Positions 26,286-35,255 of a DNA stretch of 64,000 bases are shown piece by piece. The translations under genes were made by a program, and so were the position numbers. The notes under the pieces were generated by a model that worked only from the letters and a program-made list of their open reading frames with translations, was not told where the DNA came from and made no database searches. Every line of letters starts with the position of its first letter. Positions within the stretch are counted from its first letter, which is position 1. Origin of the DNA: Mucilaginibacter_A sp050954285. GTDB taxonomy: Bacteria > Bacteroidota > Bacteroidia > Sphingobacteriales > Sphingobacteriaceae. The stretch covers positions 1 through 64,000 of the forward strand of contig JBPBPL010000026.1 of NCBI GenBank assembly GCA_050954285.1. The letters run 5' to 3'.

Positions 26286-27110
26286 ATGGTTTTACTCACG
26301 GACGAAGAAATTACGTTATTGTTGAATGATCTGATCGAGGTTTACGGCTACGATTTTTCCGGCTATTCGCGGCCAATGCTGCAACGGCGCATCACCCGGC
26401 TTTTCCGCCTGCGTTCTTTTTCAAGTTTTGAAGCTTTCCGGAGAATAATCTGCAGTAACCCGGAATTTTTGAACTGGTTTATTGCAGAAGTGACTGTGCC
26501 GATGACCGAAATGTTCCGCGATCCGGGCTTTTTTCGGGCCTTGCGGGAAGACGTTTTGCCGGTGCTGCGCAGTTTACCGCTCATCCGCATCTGGCACGCC
26601 GGATGTTCTACGGGCGAAGAGGTTTATTCAATGGCAATTATGTTGAAAGAAATGGATTTGCTGCATAAATCCATCTTGTATGCCACAGATATCAATCCGG
26701 AAGTATTACAAATAGCTGCAACAGGGATTTTCCAGCTAAGCGGAATGAAAAAATATTCTGAAAATTATATTTTATCGGGTGGCATTCAATCTTTTTCTAA
26801 TTATTATACTGCTCATTATGAATTTGTTAAGGTGGACGAGCAGCTTAAAAAGCGAATTGTGTTTTCAACCCATAACCTTGCTGCGGATACTTCTTTCAAC
26901 TATTTTCATTTAATCATCTGCCGCAATGTGCTGATTTATTTTAACCAGGATCTGCAAAATCGGGTAGTCGGTTTGTTTGATGCGAGTTTGGAAAGTCAGG
27001 GATTTTTGGCACTGGGAAGTAAAGAAACGCTGCGGTTTACGTCGATCCATCAGCTTTACCATAAATTCAACCCAAAAGAAAAAATATGGCGAAAAAATTT
27101 AACCGTTTAA
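26286..27110 (+). CDS. CheR-type protein-glutamate O-methyltransferase
   Basis: A 274-residue SAM-dependent methyltransferase. The N-terminal helical domain (QRRITRLFRLRSFSSFEAF) and the TVPMTEMFRDPGFF stretch are typical, the SAM site is at GCSTGEE (106-112), and ICRNVLIYF is the family signature near residue 220. CheR methylates chemoreceptors in motile bacteria, but no chemoreceptor, CheB or flagellar gene is here. In Bacteroidota such genes often sit beside hybrid kinases and probably modify or modulate them. Function here is inferred from the neighbours. A 17-bp hairpin precedes it. Confidence 0.93.
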   Translation: MVLLTDEEITLLLNDLIEVYGYDFSGYSRPMLQRRITRLFRLRSFSSFEAFRRIICSNPEFLNWFIAEVTVPMTEMFRDPGFFRALREDVLPVLRSLPLIRIWHAGCSTGEEVYSMAIMLKEMDLLHKSILYATDINPEVLQIAATGIFQLSGMKKYSENYILSGGIQSFSNYYTAHYEFVKVDEQLKKRIVFSTHNLAADTSFNYFHLIICRNVLIYFNQDLQNRVVGLFDASLESQGFLALGSKETLRFTSIHQLYHKFNPKEKIWRKNLTV

Positions 27111-27188
27111 TCATCACAAAAAAATCACACAAACACCCTGAAATATTACTGGTAAAAGCAGTAGTTTTAAGCTGATAAAAATAGTATC

Positions 27189-27833
27189 ATGGAAAAAGAT
27201 AAATGCTTTTGGCCGGAGGAAAATACCGATGGAATATCGGGTTCGGGCCGCCGGGATTTCCTCAAAAAAACTTCTTTGCTCACTGCAGTTGCCTTAACAC
27301 CAGTGGGTTTGGTTAATGCTGCCGAAGAAGGAATGGATGAAAAGCTGGCAGCTGTTTTTGAAAAAGTGCCGTTAAAATTGGAAGTAAACGGTGTGAAACA
27401 AAGCTTATCAGTAGAACCGAGGGTAACACTGCTTGATTTGCTGCGCGAACAATTAGGGCTTACCGGCACTAAAAAAGGTTGCGATCATGGGCAATGCGGA
27501 GCCTGTACGGTTCACATTAATGGTCAGCGGAAAAACTCCTGCCTTACTTTAGCGGTAATGCAGGAAGGTAAAAAAATTACAACCATAGAAGGTTTGTCCA
27601 ACGGTATGGATTTGCACCCGATGCAGGAAGCATTTATCAAGCATGATGGTTTCCAGTGCGGCTATTGCACGCCGGGCCAAATTATGTCTGCCGTGGCGTG
27701 TATTCGTGAAGGCCATGCCGGTTCGGAAAATGAAATCCGGGAATATATGAGCGGAAATATTTGCCGTTGTGGTGCTTATCCAAATATTGTAAACGCGATT
27801 ACGGAAGTGAAAAACGGAGGACAAAAAGTATGA
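27189..27833 (+). CDS. Molybdenum oxidoreductase (2Fe-2S) subunit, Tat-exported (PaoA-like), copy 1
   Basis: A 214-residue protein with a twin-arginine signal (GRRDFLKKTSLLTAVALTPV, Arg21-Arg22), so the enzyme is folded with cofactors before export to the periplasm. The plant-type 2Fe-2S cluster has Cys98, Cys103, Cys106 and Cys118; the second cluster has Cys157, Cys160, Cys192 and Cys194. This is the electron-relay subunit of xanthine-oxidase-family hydroxylases. It overlaps the FAD subunit start by four bases (ATGA), so the three subunits form one operon. The closest characterised layout is E. coli PaoABC, a periplasmic aldehyde oxidoreductase. Confidence 0.95.
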   Translation: MEKDKCFWPEENTDGISGSGRRDFLKKTSLLTAVALTPVGLVNAAEEGMDEKLAAVFEKVPLKLEVNGVKQSLSVEPRVTLLDLLREQLGLTGTKKGCDHGQCGACTVHINGQRKNSCLTLAVMQEGKKITTIEGLSNGMDLHPMQEAFIKHDGFQCGYCTPGQIMSAVACIREGHAGSENEIREYMSGNICRCGAYPNIVNAITEVKNGGQKV

Positions 27834-28810
27834 ACCCATTTCAATATGTCAGGGCAACTTCAGCCAAAACAGCCATTGCGGCGCAGGCTAATCCTGCGGC
27901 AAAATTTATTGCCGGCGGCACGAATTTGATTGATCTCATGAAAAGAGGAGTGGTAGCTCCGCAGAAATTAGTGGACATTAATAACCTGCCATTTTCTGAC
28001 ATCAAAAAACAGCCTAATAATTTATTTATCGGGGCGCTGGCAAGCAATAGTGGTGTGGCCGATCATCCATTGGTACTACAAAACCAGCCGCTGCTGGCTA
28101 TGGCTTTGAACGCCGGTGCCTCTGCACAGTTGCGTAATGCAGCCACCGTTGGCGGCAACATGATGCAGCGTACGCGGTGTTACTATTTTTATAATACCGA
28201 TTTGCCTTGCAACAAACGACAGCCTGGTTCGGGTTGTGGTGCGCTGGAAGGCATTAACAGGATGCACGCAATTTTTGGTGCAAGTCCGCAATGCATTGCC
28301 GTTAATCCAAGCGATATGAATGTGGCTTTAGCTGCGCTGGATGCATCTGTTTTAGTTTCCGGACCGAAAGGCGACCGCAAAATTTTGTTTACTGATTTTC
28401 ATCGCCTGCCGGGAGATCATCCCGAAAAAGACAATAATCTGGCTAAGGATGAACTGATTATGGGTGTAGAAATTCCGGATAATCACTTCAGCAAAAACAG
28501 TTATTATTTAAAAGTACGCGACCGCGCTTCCTACGCTTTTGCACTGGTTTCGGTAGCCGCCGCACTCCACATTGAAAATAATACGATAAAAGAAGCACGC
28601 CTGGCCATGGGCGGCGTGGCGCATAAACCCTGGCGATTAATGTCGGCAGAAAAGGCTTTAATTGGCCAGCCAGCATCTGCAGCAACTTTTAAACATGCTG
28701 CGGAGATAGCTATGCAAGGCGCAAAAGCTTTTAAATACAATTCTTTTAAGTTAAAAATGGCACCGAACACCATTTTTCAGGCATTAAAAACAGCATCCGG
28801 AATAGCATGA
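27830..28810 (+). CDS. Molybdenum oxidoreductase FAD subunit with extra Fe-S site (PaoB-like), copy 1
   Basis: A 326-residue FAD_binding_5 protein from the ATG at 27830; the longer in-frame start at 27761 would overlap the previous gene by 70 bases and is unlikely. FAD contact AGGTNLIDLM (28-37). Four cysteines (Cys117 in QRTRCYYF, Cys127, Cys136 in GSGC, Cys155) fall in the extra segment that in PaoB holds a 4Fe-4S cluster. This subunit passes electrons to the acceptor. Both ends overlap the neighbours by an ATGA. Two word copies lie inside (28587, 28785). Confidence 0.94.
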   Translation: MNPFQYVRATSAKTAIAAQANPAAKFIAGGTNLIDLMKRGVVAPQKLVDINNLPFSDIKKQPNNLFIGALASNSGVADHPLVLQNQPLLAMALNAGASAQLRNAATVGGNMMQRTRCYYFYNTDLPCNKRQPGSGCGALEGINRMHAIFGASPQCIAVNPSDMNVALAALDASVLVSGPKGDRKILFTDFHRLPGDHPEKDNNLAKDELIMGVEIPDNHFSKNSYYLKVRDRASYAFALVSVAAALHIENNTIKEARLAMGGVAHKPWRLMSAEKALIGQPASAATFKHAAEIAMQGAKAFKYNSFKLKMAPNTIFQALKTASGIA

Positions 28811-31053
28811 GTTTGATAAAGCAAGATTTTTTTGGCAGCGAGGCTGCTGAAGGGATGGACAGGGTAGATGGCCGGTTAAAAGTAACCGGTGCTGCAAGAT
28901 ATTCCGCAGAGTTTCCAATACCAAACCTCAGCTATGGCGTATTGGTGGGCAGCACAATTGCAAACGGAAAAATCATCAGTCTGGATAGCAAAAAAGCAGA
29001 ACGTGCGCCGGGCGTTTTAGCCGTAATTTCTTATTTCAATTCGCCCAAAATTCCGGGTTATTCTCAAGGTGCTGATCCGGCTAAAGGTGCAACAACCAAA
29101 GGGCAGCCGCTGCGGATTTTTGCAGATGAGAGCATTATGTTTTACAGCCAGCCAATTGCGTTGGTGGTGGCAGATACCTTAGAAAGGGCGCAATTTGCTG
29201 CTGGTTTGATTAGTGCACAATATCAAAAAACAGATTTTCAGACTGATTTTGACGGAAATGTAAGTCATGCTGATTTTCCTGCTCAGGCAAAAAACCGCAA
29301 CTCAACCGGCGATTATGTTCGCGGAGAAGCCGACGCGTACAAAAATGCTGTAGTAAAAACAGTATCCGAATATACTATTCCCTCAGAAGTTCATAACCCG
29401 ATGGAGCTGCAATCCATTATCGCGGTTTGGGATGCGCCTGATAAAGTAACAGTTTATGATAAAACACAATCCGTCAAAGGAGCACAGGGCGCGATTGCGC
29501 AAGCCTTCAAAATTCCGCAGGAAAATGTGCAGGTAGTAGCTACTTATGTAGGCGGAGCTTTTGGAAATGCCTTGCGCACTTGGCCGCACGAAATTGCAGC
29601 GGTAATGGCTGCCCAAAAAGTAAACAGGCCGGTAAAATTAGTCATCAGCCGCGACCAGATGTTTACCATGGTAGGTTACCGGCCTTATACCTGGCAAAAA
29701 GTGAGTTTAGGCGCTACGGCAGATGGTAAACTAACAGGTATTAGCCATGAAGCAATTGGGCAAACTTCTGCTTATGAGGAGTTTACAGAAGGAACAACCA
29801 ACATGTCTAAATTTTTGTATGCTTGTCCGAACGTAAATACACGCTATAAAATTTTACCACTAAACGTGAGTACGCCAACCTGGATGCGCGGTCCTGGTGA
29901 AGCCACTGGTGCTTTTGCTTTAGAATGTGCGATGGATGAAATGGCAAATCAGTTAAACTTAGATCCGATTGAATTTAGGTTGCGAAATTATGCGGAAATT
30001 GATCCGGAACGAAATTTGCCTTGGTCCAGCAAGTATTTAAAGGACTGTTACCAGCAGGCAGCAGAGCGGATTGGCTGGTTTAAACGAAATCCGAAACCAC
30101 GTTCCATGCAAACCGAAGATGGCATGCTGGTAGGTTATGGTATGGGAACAGGCAGTTTTTCGGCTGGAAGAAGCGCAGCTTCAGCCAGTATCAGGATGAT
30201 GGCCGATGGCACTTATACCATTGATTGTGCCACCAGCGATATTGGCCCCGGTACAGCAACAGCCATGATCCAGATTGCTTCGGATGTGTTGCAGATTCCG
30301 GCGGATAAAATCAAGTTTCGACTCGGCAATTCGTCCTTCCCGAAAGCACCGAGCCAGGGTGGTTCGTCCACTGTTTCTACCGTTGGCTCAGCCGTTACGG
30401 CAGTCTGTTTGTCTCTTAAACAAAAATTGGGAGAGTTAGCCATCACGCAAGGAGAAGCAGCATCTGTAAAACCCGCTGACCTAACTTTTGCAAACGGACA
30501 AATATCTTCAAAAGATCAGTCCATCAAAATTAATTATGCTGATGTTTTGAAGCAGCATAATTTGCCTTCACTGGATGTAACCGAAGAATCAAAAGCAGGA
30601 GAGGAACGCAAAAAATACTCTTTTTATTCATTTTCGGTACATTTTGTAGAAGTTCATGTGCATCCATTAACTGGTTTTGTAAAGGTTAAACGTGTGGTTT
30701 GCTGCGCGGATGCGGGTAAAATTATTAACCATAAAACGGCTGGCAGCCAGGTAATTGGCGGCGCCATTGGCGGTATCGGGATGGCTTTGATGGAAGAAGC
30801 AGTGATGGATAACCGTTACGGGCGTTATGTCAACAATAATTTTGCTGATTATCATGTGCCTGTTCATGCAGACATCCCGGCAATTGATGCTGTTTTTATT
30901 GATAAAAAAGATGAGTACATCAATCCGATGGGATCAAAAGGCGTTGGTGAGATTTCGCTGATCGGGATGGCAGCAGCGGTAGCTAATGCGGTTTTCCATG
31001 CCACCGGAAAACGTGTTCGGGATTTGCCGATTACGCCGGATAAACTGATTTAG
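28807..31053 (+). CDS. Molybdenum oxidoreductase catalytic subunit (PaoC-like), copy 1
   Basis: A 748-residue xanthine dehydrogenase-type molybdopterin subunit. It has no signal peptide, consistent with co-export with the Tat-bearing subunit. Motifs: GRLKVTGAARYSAEF at the N-terminus, GGAFGN in the Moco-binding region, RGPGEATGAFALE, and GVGEISLIG near the C-terminus with Glu715 as the base that activates the molybdenum ligand. Substrate is probably an aldehyde or aromatic heterocycle, but this is not decided by sequence. The second copy (56157-58478) shares the same domain order. A mixed A/B hairpin follows it. Confidence 0.94.
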   Translation: MSLIKQDFFGSEAAEGMDRVDGRLKVTGAARYSAEFPIPNLSYGVLVGSTIANGKIISLDSKKAERAPGVLAVISYFNSPKIPGYSQGADPAKGATTKGQPLRIFADESIMFYSQPIALVVADTLERAQFAAGLISAQYQKTDFQTDFDGNVSHADFPAQAKNRNSTGDYVRGEADAYKNAVVKTVSEYTIPSEVHNPMELQSIIAVWDAPDKVTVYDKTQSVKGAQGAIAQAFKIPQENVQVVATYVGGAFGNALRTWPHEIAAVMAAQKVNRPVKLVISRDQMFTMVGYRPYTWQKVSLGATADGKLTGISHEAIGQTSAYEEFTEGTTNMSKFLYACPNVNTRYKILPLNVSTPTWMRGPGEATGAFALECAMDEMANQLNLDPIEFRLRNYAEIDPERNLPWSSKYLKDCYQQAAERIGWFKRNPKPRSMQTEDGMLVGYGMGTGSFSAGRSAASASIRMMADGTYTIDCATSDIGPGTATAMIQIASDVLQIPADKIKFRLGNSSFPKAPSQGGSSTVSTVGSAVTAVCLSLKQKLGELAITQGEAASVKPADLTFANGQISSKDQSIKINYADVLKQHNLPSLDVTEESKAGEERKKYSFYSFSVHFVEVHVHPLTGFVKVKRVVCCADAGKIINHKTAGSQVIGGAIGGIGMALMEEAVMDNRYGRYVNNNFADYHVPVHADIPAIDAVFIDKKDEYINPMGSKGVGEISLIGMAAAVANAVFHATGKRVRDLPITPDKLI

Positions 31054-31093
31054 AGAGGTTTCAGCTATCAGCTTAAAAAAATAACAAGCAATT

Positions 31094-31123
31094 GTGCTGT
31101 TTTTTAGGCGATAAAAGAAGTAT
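31094..31123. repeat. Inverted family A / family B word pair
   Basis: A family A core on the minus strand (31095-31104) faces a full family B word on the plus strand (31112-31123) across a short loop. It stands between convergent genes. The arms pair imperfectly because the two words differ at two bases. Confidence 0.75.
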
Positions 31124-31163
31124 CTGAATTTAGTAATAATAAATTTTGAACCAAACTATTTCA

Positions 31164-34100
31164 TTATGAAGTGGTTTGGTTTAAACATTCCTGCAAAACT
31201 GTAGCAAACTCTTTATCATTTGGCGGTGCGAAAATGTAGTTATGATCGCCCGGGATTTCATGAACCTGCACACCTTTTAAAGCAAATTTCTTCCATCCCA
31301 GGTAATGCGGATCCTGCATGTAATAAGTTTTTACTTTCGCCCTAAACAAATCAATTTGCCCATTGTATGGCGTTATAAAGTACTCAGCAGCAGCTTTTTG
31401 GTTCATTTCATCAATTTTGTGCGAATAACCAAAAAAGCCAATCTGCTCTTCATTTTTGTTTCTCCATTTCCAGTAATAAGTAATCAGTTTTCTTCTAAAC
31501 ATCAGCATTTTATAGGTGATGGTATTAACCGGTTGTTTAGCCAATAAAACGAACGTGTAAAAAAAGCGACAGCTATAATCTCGAATTTTATGCAGAACTC
31601 GCACATATTTTGGGTAAGTAAGTTCTGTTTGGTTGGCATAAGAATCAAACAGGGCAAGCATTTTAATTTTTTTACCCATGGCCTGTAGTTGCTTGGCCAT
31701 TTCATAAGCAATCGTTCCGCCGAAAGAATAACCTGCAAGCGCATAAGGCCCGTTTGGATTGTGCCTGATGATTTCGCTTATATAATGCGCGGCTATATCT
31801 TCCAGTTTATCTAATGGCTGATCAATTCCGTTCAGGCCCTTTGCCTGTAAGCCATACACGGGTTGCTCCTGATCCATATGCATAGCCAGTGTATTGAAAA
31901 GCAGTACATTAAGCCCAGCCCCATGAACAATGTATAACGGTGTTTTGCTTCCTTTTGCCTTGATCGGAACCAAAGAATCCCAAGTGATGGATTGCCCGTC
32001 CATATGCAGCAGCAAAGCCAAAGCAGCGATAGTGGAGGATTCAAAAAAAGATGCCAATGGCAATCGTTTGCCGGTTTCCTTTTCAATCCGGCTCATAATC
32101 TGAACGGCTAAAAGAGAATGACCGCCGATTTCAAAAAAATTATCATAAATACTAATAGCATGCCGGCCCAGAACCTGGCACCAAATATCCGCCACTAATT
32201 TTTCAACAGAGGTTCTTGGTGAAGTAAATTCAGAAATATCCGCAGACAAAACTTCCGGTTTGGGTAAAGCCTTACGGTCGATTTTGTTATTTGGCGTGAG
32301 TGGAAAAGCATCCAGCAAAATAATTTGAGCCGGAACCATAAAAGGCGGCAATACTTCTTTCAGGGCAATTTTCCAGATATTAATCCATTGCTGCTCCACA
32401 TTTTTGCTCACGTCCTGTGCCGATACATAGGCCACCAGTTGCTGGTTCCCCGGCTGATCTTCCCGCACAACAACCACGGATTGGGTAACTTTTTCCTGTC
32501 TGGCAAGTATGGCTTCAATTTCTCCAAGTTCTACCCGGTGTCCCCTGATTTTTACCTGATGATCTACGCGGCCGAGATACTCAATTTCATTTTTTTGGAG
32601 GAACCGGCCCACATCACCGGTCCGGTACATTTTATTACCCAGCGTAGCAGCAAAAGGATCATCATAAAACCGGGTAGCAGTGAGTTCCGGCTGATTTAAA
32701 TATCCTCTCGCCACGCCATCACCGGCAATAAAAATTTCTCCGATTTCGCCATGAGGAACTACTTTATTTGCTTCGTTAAAGATATAAACCTGTGTTTGAT
32801 CAAGTGGGAAACCAATTGTAATCGGTTCATTTTCAAGTATTTGTTTTCCGGTGGAGTAGATGGTTGTTTCTGTTGGGCCGTACATGTTGTACAACCCGGC
32901 GCACAGCGGGAGCAGTTTTTCGGCCAGATCAGGCTGCATCGCTTCTCCGCAGCAAAAAACCCGTAGCGGCAATGGCTGTTTCCAGCCGGCATCCAGTAAT
33001 AAACGGAATGTAGCCGGCGTAGCTTGGATCAGGCTAACGTTTGTTGTTTTAATCAGCTCCAGCAATTCCCGGCCATTTTTGGCAGTTTCCGTATCGGCCA
33101 AAATAATTTCTGCACCAGCAATCAGCGGTAAAAAAAGCTCCAGGCCGGCAATATCGAAAGAAATGGTGGTGAGGGCCAGCATCCGGTCCTCCGAAGTAAT
33201 TCCGGGCCATTTTTGAATGCTTTGCAGGAGATTAAGCAGGCTATGATGCTCAATTTGAACACCTTTTGGCTTGCCAGTAGAGCCGGAAGTGTATAATACA
33301 TACGCCAAATCTGATCCGGAAATTTTGATTTCCGGATCAGCCGTTGGATAAGTATTCATTTCCTGCAAAATGTCTTCCTGCAAAATTTCTATTGCTGCCG
33401 AAGTAAAACGACCGCTATATTTTTGGTTGATCAGCAAAAAACCAGCTTTCGCATCGTTTAGCATGTAGTTGATGCGTTCCTGCGGATAGTTTGGATCCAG
33501 CGGAATGTAAGCCGCACCAGCTTTCAGAATGGCCAGCAGTGAAACAATCATTTCAATCGATCGATCCAGCGAAACACCAACCAAATCACCCCGACGAATA
33601 CCCTTTTCAATCAACATTGCTGCCATTTGGTTGGCCTTCGCCAGCAAATTGCCATTGCTGATTTCGGTTTCCCGAAAACGGATTGCTGTTTTTACCGCAT
33701 GTTTTTTAAGGCTTTCACTGATGATTTCCGGTAATTGTGTTTCAGGATAGGTAATGCTTCTTTTATCAATGTTTTTTTGGGAATTAACCGAAAGTGTGTT
33801 TGTTTGAAAAGATATTGCCTCTAAAAAATTATCCGGATAATTAGAAACCTGATGCAGCAGTTTCTCAAAACCGGTCATCATTTTTTGAATGGTTTCAGGT
33901 TTGAAAAGCTGCGTATTGTAGGACCATTCCAGCGTTAAATCCTTTTCTGATCCGCTGGCATTTAAAAAAAGCTCAAAGGTTTCAAACGCACGGGCATTGT
34001 AATGCAACTGGTGTGATAATCCGGTAAAAACCACACCGTCATCCATGTTCATATCCATATTGAACACCACCGGAATCAGCGGAATGCGGGAAGCATCGCG

Positions 34101-35255
34101 TTTAATAGGCAATAATTTCAGCAAGCTGCCTAAGCTAAACTGCTGATGCTCCAGTGCATCCAAAACTTCAGATTTTCTTTGTTTGAGATAACTGTTAAAA
34201 GTCGTTTCCGGCTGGTAAGAGCTTTTAAGCGGAAGGAGGTTTACACAATGCCCGGTTAGCCCGTAATATCCTGCAACCGACTGGCCGGCAGCGGGCAAAC
34301 CCAACACAATATCCTGCTGTTTGGTTAATTGATGCAACCAGATTTCGAACGCTGACAGCAGCGTAACTACAAAACTACAACCTGTTTTAGCCCCCGTTTT
34401 TTTAATAGCGGCAATAAGTTGCGGGTTCAGTTTAAAATCATTGCGCCGGCTTTTATAAGTTCTTGTTTTGGGTCGGGGGAATTCTGTTGGCAGTAGTGTC
34501 TCGGGGATTTTTGTAGCAAACTGATCGAGCCAAAACTGTTTGGTTTGTACATAAGTTTCCGTTTGAATAGCTTGCAATTGCTCCGAAACATAGTCGCTCA
34601 TCTGCGCTACTTTTGGCAGCATTGGTTTGGTGTTTTGCTGATAAGCGGAGTACAATTTGCTTAAATCCTGCAGCAAAATCCCCAGCGACCAGCCATCACA
34701 AATAATATGGTGCGCACTAAAAGTAAAATGATATTCCTGTTCAGTTAACTTAAAAAGTGTTGTTCTGAAAAGCGGACCGTTTGCCAGATCGTAAGTTTTT
34801 AAAGCTTCCTCCTGTAAAAACGTATCTATAGTTTGCTGCTTTTCTTGATCGTTTATCAAAGATAAATCTTTGATAACCAATTTAATACTTTGATCCTGAT
34901 AGATAAAGATTTCCGTGCCATCATTTTTAAAACTACAACGCAAAGACTGGTGCCGTTGTACCAAATCTTGCAAAGCCTGCTGCAAAGCATGCTTATTTAG
35001 CAGCCCGGAAAGTTTTAAAGAAACAGATTCGTTATAACAACGACTGGCATCATCACCGCCAAGCATGCAGGAAAGCCAGATTTCTTCCTGCGGTTTAGAC
35101 AGCGGAATGCGCTGTTCAATTTCCGGTCCTGTAAAAGGATTGAAATCAACAGGTTCTAAATAATAGGCTTTTTTACTATTCAAATTACAATGCTTTAATC
35201 TGTAAAAATTTGTCTTTTTGCTCGGGATTAGCAACAAACCAAGCCGGGTTACCAT
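31164..35255 (-). CDS. NRPS, C-A-T-TE (second module and release)
   Basis: A 1363-residue synthetase in four domains. Condensation: HHIICDG with catalytic His182-His183. Adenylation: YTSGSTGKPKGV, YGPTETTIYS, YRTGDVGRF and GRVDHQVKIRGHRVELGEIE. Thiolation: GGHSL with phosphopantetheine Ser1047. Thioesterase: GYSFGG with nucleophile Ser1177, later DHNYIF with the catalytic His. It adds one amino acid to the chain from the upstream protein and releases the product. Hand-read pocket residues are D-I-L-Q-F-C-M-I-Y. Start is uncertain: the ATG at 35255 overlaps the upstream gene by 71 bases; an in-frame TTG at 35181-35183, two bases after the upstream stop, may be the true start. It is the downstream gene of a two-gene operon. 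Confidence 0.93.
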   Translation of the reverse strand: MVTRLGLLLIPSKKTNFYRLKHCNLNSKKAYYLEPVDFNPFTGPEIEQRIPLSKPQEEIWLSCMLGGDDASRCYNESVSLKLSGLLNKHALQQALQDLVQRHQSLRCSFKNDGTEIFIYQDQSIKLVIKDLSLINDQEKQQTIDTFLQEEALKTYDLANGPLFRTTLFKLTEQEYHFTFSAHHIICDGWSLGILLQDLSKLYSAYQQNTKPMLPKVAQMSDYVSEQLQAIQTETYVQTKQFWLDQFATKIPETLLPTEFPRPKTRTYKSRRNDFKLNPQLIAAIKKTGAKTGCSFVVTLLSAFEIWLHQLTKQQDIVLGLPAAGQSVAGYYGLTGHCVNLLPLKSSYQPETTFNSYLKQRKSEVLDALEHQQFSLGSLLKLLPIKRDASRIPLIPVVFNMDMNMDDGVVFTGLSHQLHYNARAFETFELFLNASGSEKDLTLEWSYNTQLFKPETIQKMMTGFEKLLHQVSNYPDNFLEAISFQTNTLSVNSQKNIDKRSITYPETQLPEIISESLKKHAVKTAIRFRETEISNGNLLAKANQMAAMLIEKGIRRGDLVGVSLDRSIEMIVSLLAILKAGAAYIPLDPNYPQERINYMLNDAKAGFLLINQKYSGRFTSAAIEILQEDILQEMNTYPTADPEIKISGSDLAYVLYTSGSTGKPKGVQIEHHSLLNLLQSIQKWPGITSEDRMLALTTISFDIAGLELFLPLIAGAEIILADTETAKNGRELLELIKTTNVSLIQATPATFRLLLDAGWKQPLPLRVFCCGEAMQPDLAEKLLPLCAGLYNMYGPTETTIYSTGKQILENEPITIGFPLDQTQVYIFNEANKVVPHGEIGEIFIAGDGVARGYLNQPELTATRFYDDPFAATLGNKMYRTGDVGRFLQKNEIEYLGRVDHQVKIRGHRVELGEIEAILARQEKVTQSVVVVREDQPGNQQLVAYVSAQDVSKNVEQQWINIWKIALKEVLPPFMVPAQIILLDAFPLTPNNKIDRKALPKPEVLSADISEFTSPRTSVEKLVADIWCQVLGRHAISIYDNFFEIGGHSLLAVQIMSRIEKETGKRLPLASFFESSTIAALALLLHMDGQSITWDSLVPIKAKGSKTPLYIVHGAGLNVLLFNTLAMHMDQEQPVYGLQAKGLNGIDQPLDKLEDIAAHYISEIIRHNPNGPYALAGYSFGGTIAYEMAKQLQAMGKKIKMLALFDSYANQTELTYPKYVRVLHKIRDYSCRFFYTFVLLAKQPVNTITYKMLMFRRKLITYYWKWRNKNEEQIGFFGYSHKIDEMNQKAAAEYFITPYNGQIDLFRAKVKTYYMQDPHYLGWKKFALKGVQVHEIPGDHNYIFAPPNDKEFATVLQECLNQTTS

